Below, piece by piece: positions 1 through 9,984 of a DNA stretch of 17,798 nucleotides. The DNA is taken from the NCBI GenBank assembly GCA_964636485.1, contig CAZWSO010000041.1, positions 1 through 17,798 of the forward strand, read 5' to 3'. The notes under the pieces were generated by a model, which was not told where the DNA came from, searched no databases, and worked only from the letters and a program-made list of their open reading frames with translations. Both the position numbers and the translations under genes were made by a program. Numbering within the stretch: position 1 is the stretch's first letter; the number at the start of each line of letters is the position of its first letter. Source of the DNA: CAYXRS01 sp964636485. Its GTDB lineage: Bacteria; Gemmatimonadota; Gemmatimonadetes; Gemmatimonadales; Gemmatimonadaceae.

Positions 1-1317
<1,317 letters not shown>

Positions 1318-1321
<4 letters not shown>

Positions 1322-2670
1322 AGGCCGTGGCGCTGCATGCGCCGGTAGAGCGCACTGCGGCTCAGACCGAGAGAGCGCGCGGCTTCGCTCACGTTGCCGT
1401 CGTGGCGTCGCAGCGCGTCTTCGATCAGACGTCGCTCGGCTTCATCGAGGGTCAGGGTTTCGAGCGGCCGCGCATCGGCTGCCGCCGCCAGCCCAAGGTC
1501 CGCGGCCGTCACCCTCGGTCCGCGCGTCAGCAGTAGCGCGCGCTCGACCGCGTGCTCCAGCTCGCGAACGTTGCCGGGCCAGGTGTGATCCAGGAGCGCG
1601 CGCAGCGCGTCGTCGTCAAAACCTTCCACGGACTTCCCGTAGCGGCGGGCGTACGCGCCCAGACAATGCGCCACCAGCGCCGGAATGTCCTCCCGCCGTT
1701 CGTGCAGCGGCGGCAGTCGTATCTCCACGGTGTTGAGCCGGAAGAGGAGGTCCTCGCGAAAGCGCCCTTCCCTCACGTCACGCCGCACGTCGGCGTTGGT
1801 CGCCGCCAGCACGCGCACATCGGCGCGCTGTGTACGCGAGGAGCCCACGCGCTCGAACTCGCCGCGCTCCAGCACACGCAGCAGGCGTGCCTGTAACGAG
1901 AGCGGAATGTTGGCGATCTCGTCGAGGAACAGAGTACCCCGGTCCGCCAGCTCGAACCGCCCGACGCGGTCGGTTCGTGCATCGGTAAAAGCGCCGCGCA
2001 CGTGCCCGAACAGCTCGCTCTCGAACACCGTTTCTGAAAGCCCGCCAACGTTCACCGCCACAAAATTCTGGTCGGCGCGCGCCGACGCGGCGTGCAGCCA
2101 GCGTGCGACGACCTCCTTGCCGGTACCGTGCTCCCCCGTGATTAGCACGTTCGCGTCGGACGGCGCGACGCGCTGCATCAGCTCCAGCACCGGCTGCATC
2201 GACGGCGCGTCAGCGATCAGGACGGGCAGGCCCTCGCGCTTCAGGATGCGGCTCTCATCCTCCAGCCGCCGCATTCGGCGCAGCGCGCGGCCCAGCTCGA
2301 TCTGCGAGCGCAGCGTCGCCAGAAGCCGGGCGTTGTCCCACGGTTTCTCGACGTAGTCGCGCGCACCCCGCCGCATCGCCTCCACGGCTCCATCGACGCT
2401 CCCCCAAGCGGTCATGACAATGACCGGAAGCGTGTCGTCCGCGCCTCGGAGCCGCGTCAGCAGATCCAGTCCCTCGGCGCCGCTGGTGGTGTCGCGAGCA
2501 TAGTTGAGGTCGATGAGGGCGGCATCGAACTCGCGTTTCTCGATTGCGCGCAGCACCCCGAGCGGAGATGTGGTGGTCTCCACGGCGAAGCTCTCGCCCT
2601 TCAGCAGGTGGCGCAGCGCCTCGAGGACGTCGGGCTGGTCGTCGGCGACGAGAACGGTCGGTGGGCCCAT
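1318..2670 (-). CDS. Sigma-54-dependent response regulator (receiver, AAA+, Fis-type HTH)
   Basis: NtrC-family transcription activator, 450 residues, the usual length. The receiver domain (about 5-115) has the acidic pair Asp10-Asp11, phospho-acceptor Asp54, Thr87 and Lys109. The AAA+ domain has Walker A GEHGTGKE (179-186), the sigma-54 contact loop as GAFTDA (226-231, where the textbook form is GAFTGA), Walker B LFLDE (247-251) and the later WPGNVREL motif (364-371). The C-terminal Fis-type helix-turn-helix spans about 424-446. It is expected to bind an upstream enhancer and open a sigma-54 promoter. The best candidate target is its own operon promoter near 17520-17534. The ATG at 2670 follows permease E by 46 bp, has no convincing ribosome-binding site, and sits six bases after an extended -10 motif. 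The stop overlaps the kinase start. Identification as an NtrC-type regulator is secure; its target is inferred. Confidence 0.96.
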
Positions 2671-2676
2671 GGCTCT

Positions 2677-2685
2677 ATTGTATCA
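2677..2685 (-). promoter_or_regulatory. Candidate extended -10 promoter giving a leaderless regulator mRNA
   Basis: Read on the minus strand the bases are TGATACAAT: the extended -10 form TGn followed by TACAAT, which matches TATAAT at five of six positions. Six bases then separate it from the ATG of the response regulator, so transcription would start at or within a base or so of that ATG. No good -35 is visible at 16-18 bp (GCGCCA at 17 bp), which fits an extended -10 type, and no strong Shine-Dalgarno precedes the ATG. This would allow regulator and kinase to be made independently of the long operon. Motif is seen; activity is inferred. Confidence 0.4.
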
Positions 2686-2716
2686 CTGGTGAGCCTCGGT
2701 GGCGCGTCCGGTCCGT

Positions 2717-5161
2717 TCACTGATTCCGCAGCGCCTCCACGGGGTCGACACGCGTCGCACGCCGGGCGGGAAGGTAGACCGCTCCCAGCGCGGCCAGTGT
2801 CATGAGTGCGATCCCGGCAGCGAACGCGGCCGGATCGGTGGGTGAGACACCGTGGAGCTGGCTCTCTAGCAACCGTGTGAGCAGGACTGCGCCGGCAACA
2901 CCGGCGGCGAGACCGGCCGCAGTCCAGCGCATGCTCTGGCGCAGCACGAGTGCTACGACATCAGCGCCACGCGCGCCGAGCGCCATGCGCACGCCGAACT
3001 CGCGGGTGCGCGCCGCCACACTGAATGCCGTTACCCCGAACACACCAAGCGCCGCCAGCAATGCGGCAATTGCGGCGGCCAGCGTCAACAGGATCGTCGT
3101 GAAGCGGGTGTCGGCCAGACTGCTACCGATTCGTTCCTCCATTGTCTCCACGCCCCACACCGGCAGAGCCGGATCCACATCGGCCACGGCGCGACGAAGC
3201 GCGGCGGCCAGCGCAAGCGGCCGCTCGTCCGTGCGAATGATCAGGTTGTTCGACCGGTATGACCACTGCGTGTACGGAACGTACACCATTGGCGAGGCCG
3301 GTTCGTCCAACCCGTACTGGCGCACGTCGTCGACCACTCCTATGACCTCTGCGTAGTCATCCCAGCCGACGGTGAGCTGGATGCGGGCGCCGATTGGATC
3401 GGTACTCGGCCAGTACCGCTCGGCGGCAGCGCGCGTCACGATCGCGACGCGAGGCGTTCCGCGCCGGTCGGCGGCGTCGAAGCCCTGCCCGCTCAGAAGC
3501 GGGATGGCCATCGTCCGGAAATAGCCGGCGTCCACCATGTTCATGGTCACGGGATCAGGCGGCACATCCGCCGCTTCCGCCGCCGTGCCGCGAATGAGCA
3601 TGCCGACATTGTCGCAACCGCCGCCAAGCGGAAGGCAGTTCGCGATGGCTGCAGCGTTGACGCCGGGAAGCGCCGCGAGCCGCTCGCGAACGGCCTCGAG
3701 GAACGGCACCACCTCGGCTTCAGCGTACACCTGACGTGGCAGGTCGACGGTCGCGGTGAGCAGGCCGCTCGCCTGAAATCCGGGATCTACGCTGCGCAGA
3801 TGCGCGAACGTGCGCAGCATGAGACCGGCTCCGGTGAGCAGCACGAGCGCGAGCGCAACCTCGGCGGCGATGAGACCGCCCCTGATGCTCCTCGCACCGG
3901 CGCGCTGGTCATCTTCCTTCAGCACCGCGTGCGCGCCGGTGCGCCCCGCCCGCAACGCGGGCAGCAGACCGGCGGCGATTCCAGCTAGCGCGGCAACTCC
4001 GAAGTTGAACAACAGCACCGGCAGGCCGAGGGACGCCGACGCCGGGTCGGCAACGCCCACCGGCGCGGCGGGAACTACAACCTGCAAGAGACCGAGCAGC
4101 CAGGTGGCGACCAGCAGTCCGCCGAGTCCACCGAGCAGGCCGAGAGTGACCGACTCCGCCAGCAGCGATCGCGTAATGCCGCCGGGCCCCGCACCGAGCG
4201 CCACGCGGACCGCCAGCTCGCGGCGCCGCCGCGTGGTCTGCGTCAACAGCAGATTGGCGACGTTCACGCACACGATGAGAAGCACGAACGCCGCGGCGCC
4301 CATCAACACGTTGAGTGCGCTGCGCACAGCCGGCTGAACGCGCGCGCGAGCGAGGGGCTCGGCATGGAAGCCCAGCTCCACGTCGCCGAACGCCTGCGAG
4401 AGCGGAATCTGCCCGGCAACCGTGCGCGCGCGGTCGGCAAGCGATGCGGCAAGCGCATCTTCCGTCCGGGCTTCGGGTACGCGCGCTATTACGCCGTGCC
4501 AGAAGGAGAACTCGCCTTGAAGACGGCGCGGGAACGTCAGTGTGGGCGCCATCATCATCGGCACCCATAACTCGGCGCGCTCCGAGAGCCCGCGGAATCC
4601 GCGCGCAGCGACACCCACCACGGTTAGCGGAATCGAGTTCAGCCGGATCGTGCGTCCCACCACCGCGCTGTCGCCACCGAAAAGATTCGTCCAGACGTCG
4701 TGCGCGAGCACGGCCACGGCAGGCTCGCTGGGAACGCGGTCCTCTTCGGGCACGAACCACCGGCCAAGCGCGGGCTGAAGGCCAAGCAGAGGCAGATAGT
4801 CGGGCGTGGCGAGCTCGACCATCACGCGCTGCGGCTCTCCCGCCGTCTCCAGGTTGTACGCGCCCGGACGCGGCGTGTACGCGGCCAGCAAGCCTATGTC
4901 CGGACCCGCATCGCGGAACGCCTCGAACATCGGATACGACCACGAGTCGAGCGTGTCCGCGGTCGCCGGCGCTCGCAGCACGGGCCTGATGAGGCTCAGC
5001 TCGTGCGGCCTGATGAACGGCGGTGCCCGCAGCACCGCCGCCTCGAGCGCGCTGAAGATGGCGGTGTTCGCGCCGACGCCAACCGCGAGCGTGCCGGCAA
5101 CCGCGAGCGCGAACAGAGGCCGCTTGGCCAGACGGCGGAGTGCGTACCTGAAGTCATTCAT
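2717..5161 (-). CDS. ADOP-type ABC transporter permease E (duplicated MacB/FtsX halves)
   Basis: Inner-membrane permease of 814 residues, last of five tandem paralogues. Two repeats of the MacB layout are visible: TM1 at about 15-40, a periplasmic MacB-like core to about 275, then the first FtsX block starting near Asn300 (VNVANLLL) with the cytoplasmic coupling loop RRRRELAVRVALGAG (311-325). A second helix (ALALVLLTGAGLMLRTF) opens the second half, which has its own periplasmic core and a C-terminal FtsX block carrying TREFGVRMALGARG. About eight membrane helices are expected. Family members lack an ATPase domain and should depend on the ATPases upstream. The start ATG (MNDFRYALRRL) overlaps the stop of permease D by 8 bp and matches the N-termini of its paralogues. 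Unlike the others it ends EALRNQ, not EALRHE; no permease start overlaps its end. Substrate unknown. Confidence 0.94.
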   Translation of the reverse strand: MNDFRYALRRLAKRPLFALAVAGTLAVGVGANTAIFSALEAAVLRAPPFIRPHELSLIRPVLRAPATADTLDSWSYPMFEAFRDAGPDIGLLAAYTPRPGAYNLETAGEPQRVMVELATPDYLPLLGLQPALGRWFVPEEDRVPSEPAVAVLAHDVWTNLFGGDSAVVGRTIRLNSIPLTVVGVAARGFRGLSERAELWVPMMMAPTLTFPRRLQGEFSFWHGVIARVPEARTEDALAASLADRARTVAGQIPLSQAFGDVELGFHAEPLARARVQPAVRSALNVLMGAAAFVLLIVCVNVANLLLTQTTRRRRELAVRVALGAGPGGITRSLLAESVTLGLLGGLGGLLVATWLLGLLQVVVPAAPVGVADPASASLGLPVLLFNFGVAALAGIAAGLLPALRAGRTGAHAVLKEDDQRAGARSIRGGLIAAEVALALVLLTGAGLMLRTFAHLRSVDPGFQASGLLTATVDLPRQVYAEAEVVPFLEAVRERLAALPGVNAAAIANCLPLGGGCDNVGMLIRGTAAEAADVPPDPVTMNMVDAGYFRTMAIPLLSGQGFDAADRRGTPRVAIVTRAAAERYWPSTDPIGARIQLTVGWDDYAEVIGVVDDVRQYGLDEPASPMVYVPYTQWSYRSNNLIIRTDERPLALAAALRRAVADVDPALPVWGVETMEERIGSSLADTRFTTILLTLAAAIAALLAALGVFGVTAFSVAARTREFGVRMALGARGADVVALVLRQSMRWTAAGLAAGVAGAVLLTRLLESQLHGVSPTDPAAFAAGIALMTLAALGAVYLPARRATRVDPVEALRNQ

Positions 5162-7571
5162 GGCGCAGCGCCTCCATCGGATCAGTCCGTGCTGCGCGGG
5201 CGGCGGGAGCGAGTGCCGCAGCGGCGGCCACCGCGAGCATGGCCGCGGTTACGGTCGCGTAGATCAGCGGGTCGAAGGGGTGAACGTGGAACAGCAGTGT
5301 CGCGATGAGCCGGTTGCCCGCAAGCGCTCCGAGCAGGCCGAGACCGCAACCGATGGCCGCGAGACTGACGCCGTAGCGCAGGACGAGGTGCAGGACGTGG
5401 GCGGGTGTGGCGCCGACGGCCATGCGCACGCCAAGCTCCTGGCGGCGTCGCGCGACGGCGAGCGACAATACGCCGAATATGCCGAAGGAGGCGAGCAGCG
5501 CGGCGAAAGTTCCGAACAGGACGGTCACGCCGCCGAGCGCGCGCCGCGTACCGAGAGCGTCGGCGACACGGTCATCCAGCGGCCGCAGGTCCGCGATGGC
5601 GATGCCCGGCTCGAGTTCAGCCAGCGTGCGGCGCAGGAGATCGGCCGCTTGCGCGGCCGCGCCGGGGCGGTGCTTCACAGCCACGCTCAACCCCATGGGC
5701 GGCGCCTGGCGCATCGGCACGTAGATCTGGATGCGGGACTGGCTCTCGAGCTCGTAGTGTCTGGTGTTGGCGGCCACTCCCACCACCGTCATCCAGGTCG
5801 GAGGGTGGTCAGGCGCCGGCGGATTGAAGGTCACCTGCTTTCCGATCGGATCCTCACCCGGCCAGAAGCGCGCGGCCATGGTTTCGTCGATGATGGCCAC
5901 TCGCACCGCTCCGTCCCGGTCCGACTCGCTGAACGCGCGCCCGCGGAGCAGCGGTATCCCGAGCGTTTGGAAGTATTTCGGCGAAACGACGTTGTAGAGG
6001 ACCGACGCCATTTCGTTCACGTCCAGCGAAGCGCCCTCCGGTGCGATCACGCGCTCCCAGCTCCGAGGGACCAGCGGAATCAGTTGAGTCGCCGCGGCGG
6101 AGAGTACATCCGGCGACGCCTCGAGCTCGGCCACCAGTTCGTCGTAGAATGCATGCCGGCGCTCGACGCTATCGAACGTACCCTCCTGCGCCTGCAACCG
6201 CGCGCTGATCACGTGCTCCGCGACGAAGCCCTTGTCCACGTTCGCCAGCCGATGAAGGCTGCGCGTCAGCAGCCCGGCGCCCACGAGCAGGACCAGCGAC
6301 ATCGCCACCTGCGTGACGACGAGCCCGTCGCGCAGCCGGCGCGCCTCGCGACCCCCGCCACCCGCTGTCCGCGTGCCCTGGTACAGCCGGTGTCGATCCC
6401 CGCGCAGTCCCAGCCGGAGAGCAGGTAGCAGACCGAAGATCGCCGCGCTGAGCACCGTGATTGCCATCGCGAACGCCAGCACCGGGGCGTTGAGCGACAC
6501 GCGTCCCGCGACGAGTGCCGGCAAGTCGAGCGGCAGAAGCGACGGCAGTGGTCCGACAACGAGCGCGGCGAAGGCAACGCCGAGCGCACCGGCCAACGCC
6601 GCCAGGAGCGCGCTCTCAGTCAGCAGCAAACCGACCAGCCGCCCGCGACCAGCGCCGAGCGCGGTCCGGACTGCAAGCTCGCGCGCTCGGCCCTCGCCGC
6701 GGGCCAGTGCCAGGTTCGCCACGTTCGCGCACGCGATGAGGAGGAGCAGTGTCACTGCGCCCATGAGTGTCCAGATTCCGGTCCGGACGTCGGCAAGGAA
6801 GAGGTCTTCCAGCCGGCGCAACTCGGGCAGCGCCACCGGCTCGCCATACTCCGCCGCCAGCCCGGCCGCCACGTCAGACAGATCCGATTGTGCAGACTCG
6901 AGCGTCACGCCGGGCGCAAGACGCGCGACGGCCCGCATCCCGAATGACTCCAACCGCTCGTCCCACGGGAGGTCGGCCATCACGCCAATTGGCAGGTACA
7001 CCTCGACCTCCGCGGACGGGTAGCCCGCGCCCGGCGGCAGCACGGCCACAATGGTGCCCACGAAGCGGTCGGTCGTGAACGGCTCACCGATTACGCGCGG
7101 GTCGCCGCCGAACGCGCGTCGCCAGTAGGCGTCACCGAGCACGACATGCGGTTCGGCGCCCGGCCATGTCTCCGCGCCCGTTGGCAATCGCCCGAGCGCC
7201 GGCCGAAGGCCGAGCGTGGCGAAGAAATCCCCGAGCACAAGCCGCGCGTTCAGGAACTCGGATCCATCCACGCCCGGCCGGACGAACGACCAGCCGGCCG
7301 ACCCGCCCCAGTCCGTGAACGACCGGCTCCGCTCGCTCCACTCCCGGTAGTAGGGGATCGACAGCGAAACGAGGAAGCCCTGCGGAGTGCGCGCGTCCGG
7401 CGTCACCAGCCGCTCCGGCTCCTCGTACGGCAGTCCGTCGAGAAGCACGTTCTGCACGAGCGAGTAGACGGCCGTGCTGGCGCCCACGCCGAGCGCAAGG
7501 GCGCCGACCGCGAGCAGCGTGAAGCCGGGGCGGCGAAGCAGTCCGCGAATTGCCTGCCGGAAGTCACTCAT
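5154..7571 (-). CDS. ADOP-type ABC transporter permease D (duplicated MacB/FtsX halves)
   Basis: Inner-membrane permease of 805 residues. I chose the ATG at 7571 (MSDFRQAIRGLLRRPGF), although the frame stays open to 7670, because this start aligns with all paralogues and gives the same 8-bp overlap with the preceding stop (ATGAGTGA); the extra 33 residues would lie over permease C and look like out-of-frame coding. Domains: TM1 at about 15-40, first periplasmic core to about 265, first FtsX block with ANVANLALAR from Asn283 and RARELAVRTALGAG after it, then a second half with a periplasmic core and a C-terminal FtsX block containing RRRQELGVRMAVGA. The end is DPMEALRHE, whose last codons double as the start of permease E. 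It should work with the operon's ATPases and adaptor. Family certain, transported substrate not readable from sequence. Confidence 0.94.
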   Translation of the reverse strand: MSDFRQAIRGLLRRPGFTLLAVGALALGVGASTAVYSLVQNVLLDGLPYEEPERLVTPDARTPQGFLVSLSIPYYREWSERSRSFTDWGGSAGWSFVRPGVDGSEFLNARLVLGDFFATLGLRPALGRLPTGAETWPGAEPHVVLGDAYWRRAFGGDPRVIGEPFTTDRFVGTIVAVLPPGAGYPSAEVEVYLPIGVMADLPWDERLESFGMRAVARLAPGVTLESAQSDLSDVAAGLAAEYGEPVALPELRRLEDLFLADVRTGIWTLMGAVTLLLLIACANVANLALARGEGRARELAVRTALGAGRGRLVGLLLTESALLAALAGALGVAFAALVVGPLPSLLPLDLPALVAGRVSLNAPVLAFAMAITVLSAAIFGLLPALRLGLRGDRHRLYQGTRTAGGGGREARRLRDGLVVTQVAMSLVLLVGAGLLTRSLHRLANVDKGFVAEHVISARLQAQEGTFDSVERRHAFYDELVAELEASPDVLSAAATQLIPLVPRSWERVIAPEGASLDVNEMASVLYNVVSPKYFQTLGIPLLRGRAFSESDRDGAVRVAIIDETMAARFWPGEDPIGKQVTFNPPAPDHPPTWMTVVGVAANTRHYELESQSRIQIYVPMRQAPPMGLSVAVKHRPGAAAQAADLLRRTLAELEPGIAIADLRPLDDRVADALGTRRALGGVTVLFGTFAALLASFGIFGVLSLAVARRRQELGVRMAVGATPAHVLHLVLRYGVSLAAIGCGLGLLGALAGNRLIATLLFHVHPFDPLIYATVTAAMLAVAAAAALAPAARAARTDPMEALRHE
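5159..5177. repeat. Junction repeat copy (permease D/E)
   Basis: The 19-mer catggcgcagcgcctccat on the plus strand recurs identically at 7569-7587 and 9982-10000, with one mismatch at 12316-12334. It encodes the shared permease ending MEALRH plus the next gene's ATG. Four copies spaced about 2.3-2.4 kb mark the permease boundaries. Confidence 0.85.
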
Positions 7572-9984
7572 GGCGCAGCGCCTCCATGGGATCGATGCGC
7601 GCGGCGCGGGCGGCGGGGCCGAAAGCGGCGGCCAGCGTGACCAGTGCGAGCACGGCGCAGACCGCCGCAAACGTTACGGGGTCGCCGGGGCTGAGGCCGT
7701 GCAGCAGCCCGACCAGCACGCGAGTAGCGGCAAGCGACACGGCGAGGCCGATCAGCGTTCCTGCGGCCAGCAGGACCAGGCCATTCCGGAGCACCAGCCC
7801 CAACACCGTACGGCGCCGCGCACCCAGCGCCATTCGCAGTCCGATCTCGCGGGTGCGCTGAGCCACAATGAAGGACAGCAGTCCGAAGATTCCTACCGCT
7901 GCGAGCGCGAGGCCAACCAGACCAAAGCCGCCGATCAAACGGGCAGCGATCCGCTGCGGGAAGAGGGATGCTCCCAGTACGTCCTCGACTGTCGTCACGG
8001 CGATCGGAGCCGCGTTCACGTCGAGCGCGCGGATCTCGCGACGAATGGCGGCCGCCGTTGCCGCCGGCTCGCCGCGCCAGCGCACGTGGAGCCACATGTC
8101 GTGGTTGTAGTGGTGCGCGAACGGCAAGTACATGAAGGGCGTGGCGCCCTCGGTGTACGATTGGTACTTACCATCCGGCACCAACCCCACGATCTCGGTC
8201 TCCTCGTCGCCCCGCCGCACCCATTTCCCGACCGGCGACTCGCCAGGCCAGAACCTGTCCGCGAACGACTGGTTCACCACAGCCACAGAAGGCGAACCCG
8301 CCCGGTCCGTCTCCGTGAAGCCACGCCCCGCCAGGAGAGGCATGCGGAGCGTCTCGAAGTAATCCGTTGCGACGATGTTGAACCCGACCGGTATCCCGGT
8401 CTCCTCGGCGGCGGGGTCGGACGCGGGCACCCGTACGCGCGTCTGGTCCCACGTGAATCCGAGCGGGATGACGCGCGCCAAGGTGGCGGACTCGGATCCC
8501 GGCAGCCCGCGCACGCGCTCGAGCAGCTCGTCGTAGAACGCCCGCCCCCTCGGCTCGTCATGACCGCTCAGGCTCAGGTTCAGCTCGATGGCCATGATTC
8601 CGCGCGGGTCGAAGCCGTGGTCGGTGTCGAGCGTGGAGCGGAGCGTACGCACGAACAAGCCCGCGACCACCAGCAGCACCAACGACAGCGCGATCTGCCC
8701 CGCGACGAGCGCGCTGCGCAGTCGTGCGCGCCGGCCTCGGGCCGAACCACTCCTGAGCATGGTGTTCGAAGGACGTCCCGTGGCATGCAGTGCCGGCGCG
8801 AGCCCGAACAGCAGCCCTGCCAGGACACCCGATGCCGTGGCGAACGCGAGCACTCGCACATCAAGCCCGAAGTGCAACACGAACGATCCGGCGAACGGCG
8901 GCTGAATACCCTCGAAGAGGTGCGTGAGCCAGTAGGCCAGAAGCACGCCCGCCGCGGCGCCCAGCGCCGCGAGCACGAGGCTCTCGACCAGCAGTTGCGA
9001 CACCAGACGCCGCCGTCCGGCGCCGACCGCGAGCCGGATCGCGATCTCGTGGCCGCGTGCGACACCGCGGGCCAGGAGCAATGCGGAAACGTTCACCATG
9101 GCGATGGCCAGGACCAAGCCGGCGGTCGCCAGCAGCAGCGCGCTGAAGCCACGGACACCCTCGCGCAGCGCGGGAGGCAGAGCGCTGAAGGTTCGCAGAC
9201 GCACACCGACCGGCGCCTCGCCTTCCCAGTAATCGTACTCGTCAGCCAATTGCCGCGTCATGACGGTGAGCGCCGCTTGGGCCTGTGGCGCGCCGACACC
9301 CGGCGCGAGCCGGCCGAAGAACTGCAGCCACTGTGCGCGGCCCCAAGCGTGGATGTCCCGGCCCGGGCGCAGCTGATCGTAGAGCCCGATGGGCAACCAA
9401 ACGTGCGGACGCGCGCCGAGCATCGTGCCGTGGAACCCTTCGGGCGCCACGCCGATCACCGTGAGCGGGTGGCTGTTGACGTGGATCGCCCGGCCTATTG
9501 CGCTCGCATCGCCGCTAAACTGGTCCTGCCACACGTCATGGCTGATGACCGCCACATTCGCCGCAGATGGTCCACGTGCCTCCGCTTCAGTGAAGAAGCG
9601 GCCAAGTGCTGGACGGATGCCCAGGACGCCGAAGTAATTGCCCGACACGTCGAGCGCGAGCGCCGGGCCCGTCTCGGCGCCCGTGTTCAGCATGATGTCG
9701 GACACGCTGTGCGCCGCCACGTCGACCACGCCGGCCGCGCGTTCCCGGTACTCCAGGTACTCGGGCAGGGAGTGCGAGCCCCTTAACGTGCCCTGCTGCA
9801 TTCGTTCCTGGATATTCACCAGACGGCCGGGGTCCGGTACGGGCAGCGGTCTCAGCAGCAGAGCGTTGATCACCGAGAAGATGGCCGTGGTCGCGCCGAT
9901 CCCCAGCGCGACGCTCAGCACGGCCGCCACCGTGAACCCAGGCGTGCGGCGGAGCTGACGCGCGGCGTAACGCAAGTCACTCAT
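7564..9984 (-). CDS. ADOP-type ABC transporter permease C (duplicated MacB/FtsX halves)
   Basis: Inner-membrane permease of 806 residues. N-terminus MSDLRYAARQLRRTPGF leads into TM1 (about 15-40) with the family's ALGIGATTAIFS segment. The first periplasmic core runs to about 275. The first FtsX block follows, with VNVSALLLARG near Asn298 and the coupling loop GHEIAIRLAVGAG (311-323); the usual NVANLLLAR is altered to NVSALLLAR. The second half begins with ALSLVLLVVAGLFVRTL, carries a second periplasmic core, and ends in an FtsX block with TREIGLRMALGARR. The start overlaps the stop of permease B by 8 bp, and its own DPMEALRHE ending overlaps permease D by 8 bp. In its N-terminal periplasmic core it appears closest to permease B. 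The intact sequence here is a good template for what is missing in permease B's assembly gap. Confidence 0.94.
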   Translation of the reverse strand: MSDLRYAARQLRRTPGFTVAAVLSVALGIGATTAIFSVINALLLRPLPVPDPGRLVNIQERMQQGTLRGSHSLPEYLEYRERAAGVVDVAAHSVSDIMLNTGAETGPALALDVSGNYFGVLGIRPALGRFFTEAEARGPSAANVAVISHDVWQDQFSGDASAIGRAIHVNSHPLTVIGVAPEGFHGTMLGARPHVWLPIGLYDQLRPGRDIHAWGRAQWLQFFGRLAPGVGAPQAQAALTVMTRQLADEYDYWEGEAPVGVRLRTFSALPPALREGVRGFSALLLATAGLVLAIAMVNVSALLLARGVARGHEIAIRLAVGAGRRRLVSQLLVESLVLAALGAAAGVLLAYWLTHLFEGIQPPFAGSFVLHFGLDVRVLAFATASGVLAGLLFGLAPALHATGRPSNTMLRSGSARGRRARLRSALVAGQIALSLVLLVVAGLFVRTLRSTLDTDHGFDPRGIMAIELNLSLSGHDEPRGRAFYDELLERVRGLPGSESATLARVIPLGFTWDQTRVRVPASDPAAEETGIPVGFNIVATDYFETLRMPLLAGRGFTETDRAGSPSVAVVNQSFADRFWPGESPVGKWVRRGDEETEIVGLVPDGKYQSYTEGATPFMYLPFAHHYNHDMWLHVRWRGEPAATAAAIRREIRALDVNAAPIAVTTVEDVLGASLFPQRIAARLIGGFGLVGLALAAVGIFGLLSFIVAQRTREIGLRMALGARRRTVLGLVLRNGLVLLAAGTLIGLAVSLAATRVLVGLLHGLSPGDPVTFAAVCAVLALVTLAAAFGPAARAARIDPMEALRHE
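7569..7587. repeat. Junction repeat copy (permease C/D)
   Basis: Identical copy of the 19-mer at 5159-5177. Similarity continues past the 19-mer into the codons for the arginine/alanine-rich segment before the C-terminus. Confidence 0.85.

Noticed and set aside
2671..2716. Terminator between permease E and the regulator
   Set aside because: I looked for a stem-loop in the 46-bp gap and found only short direct repeats (CACC) and no T-tract, so read-through is more likely.
4806..6428. 540-codon plus-strand open frame
   Set aside because: Antisense to permeases D and E, same low-complexity composition, no family resemblance; crosses a gene junction.
7572..7670. N-terminal extension of permease D by 33 residues
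   Set aside because: Would lie inside permease C out of frame; the sequence is Pro/Arg/Ser-rich, and the ATG at 7571 matches the start and 8-bp overlap of the paralogues.
7474..9786. 770-codon plus-strand open frame
   Set aside because: It lies antisense to permeases C and D, is full of Arg, His, Gln and Glu with no recognisable fold, and arises because GC-rich codons leave few stops in that antisense phase.
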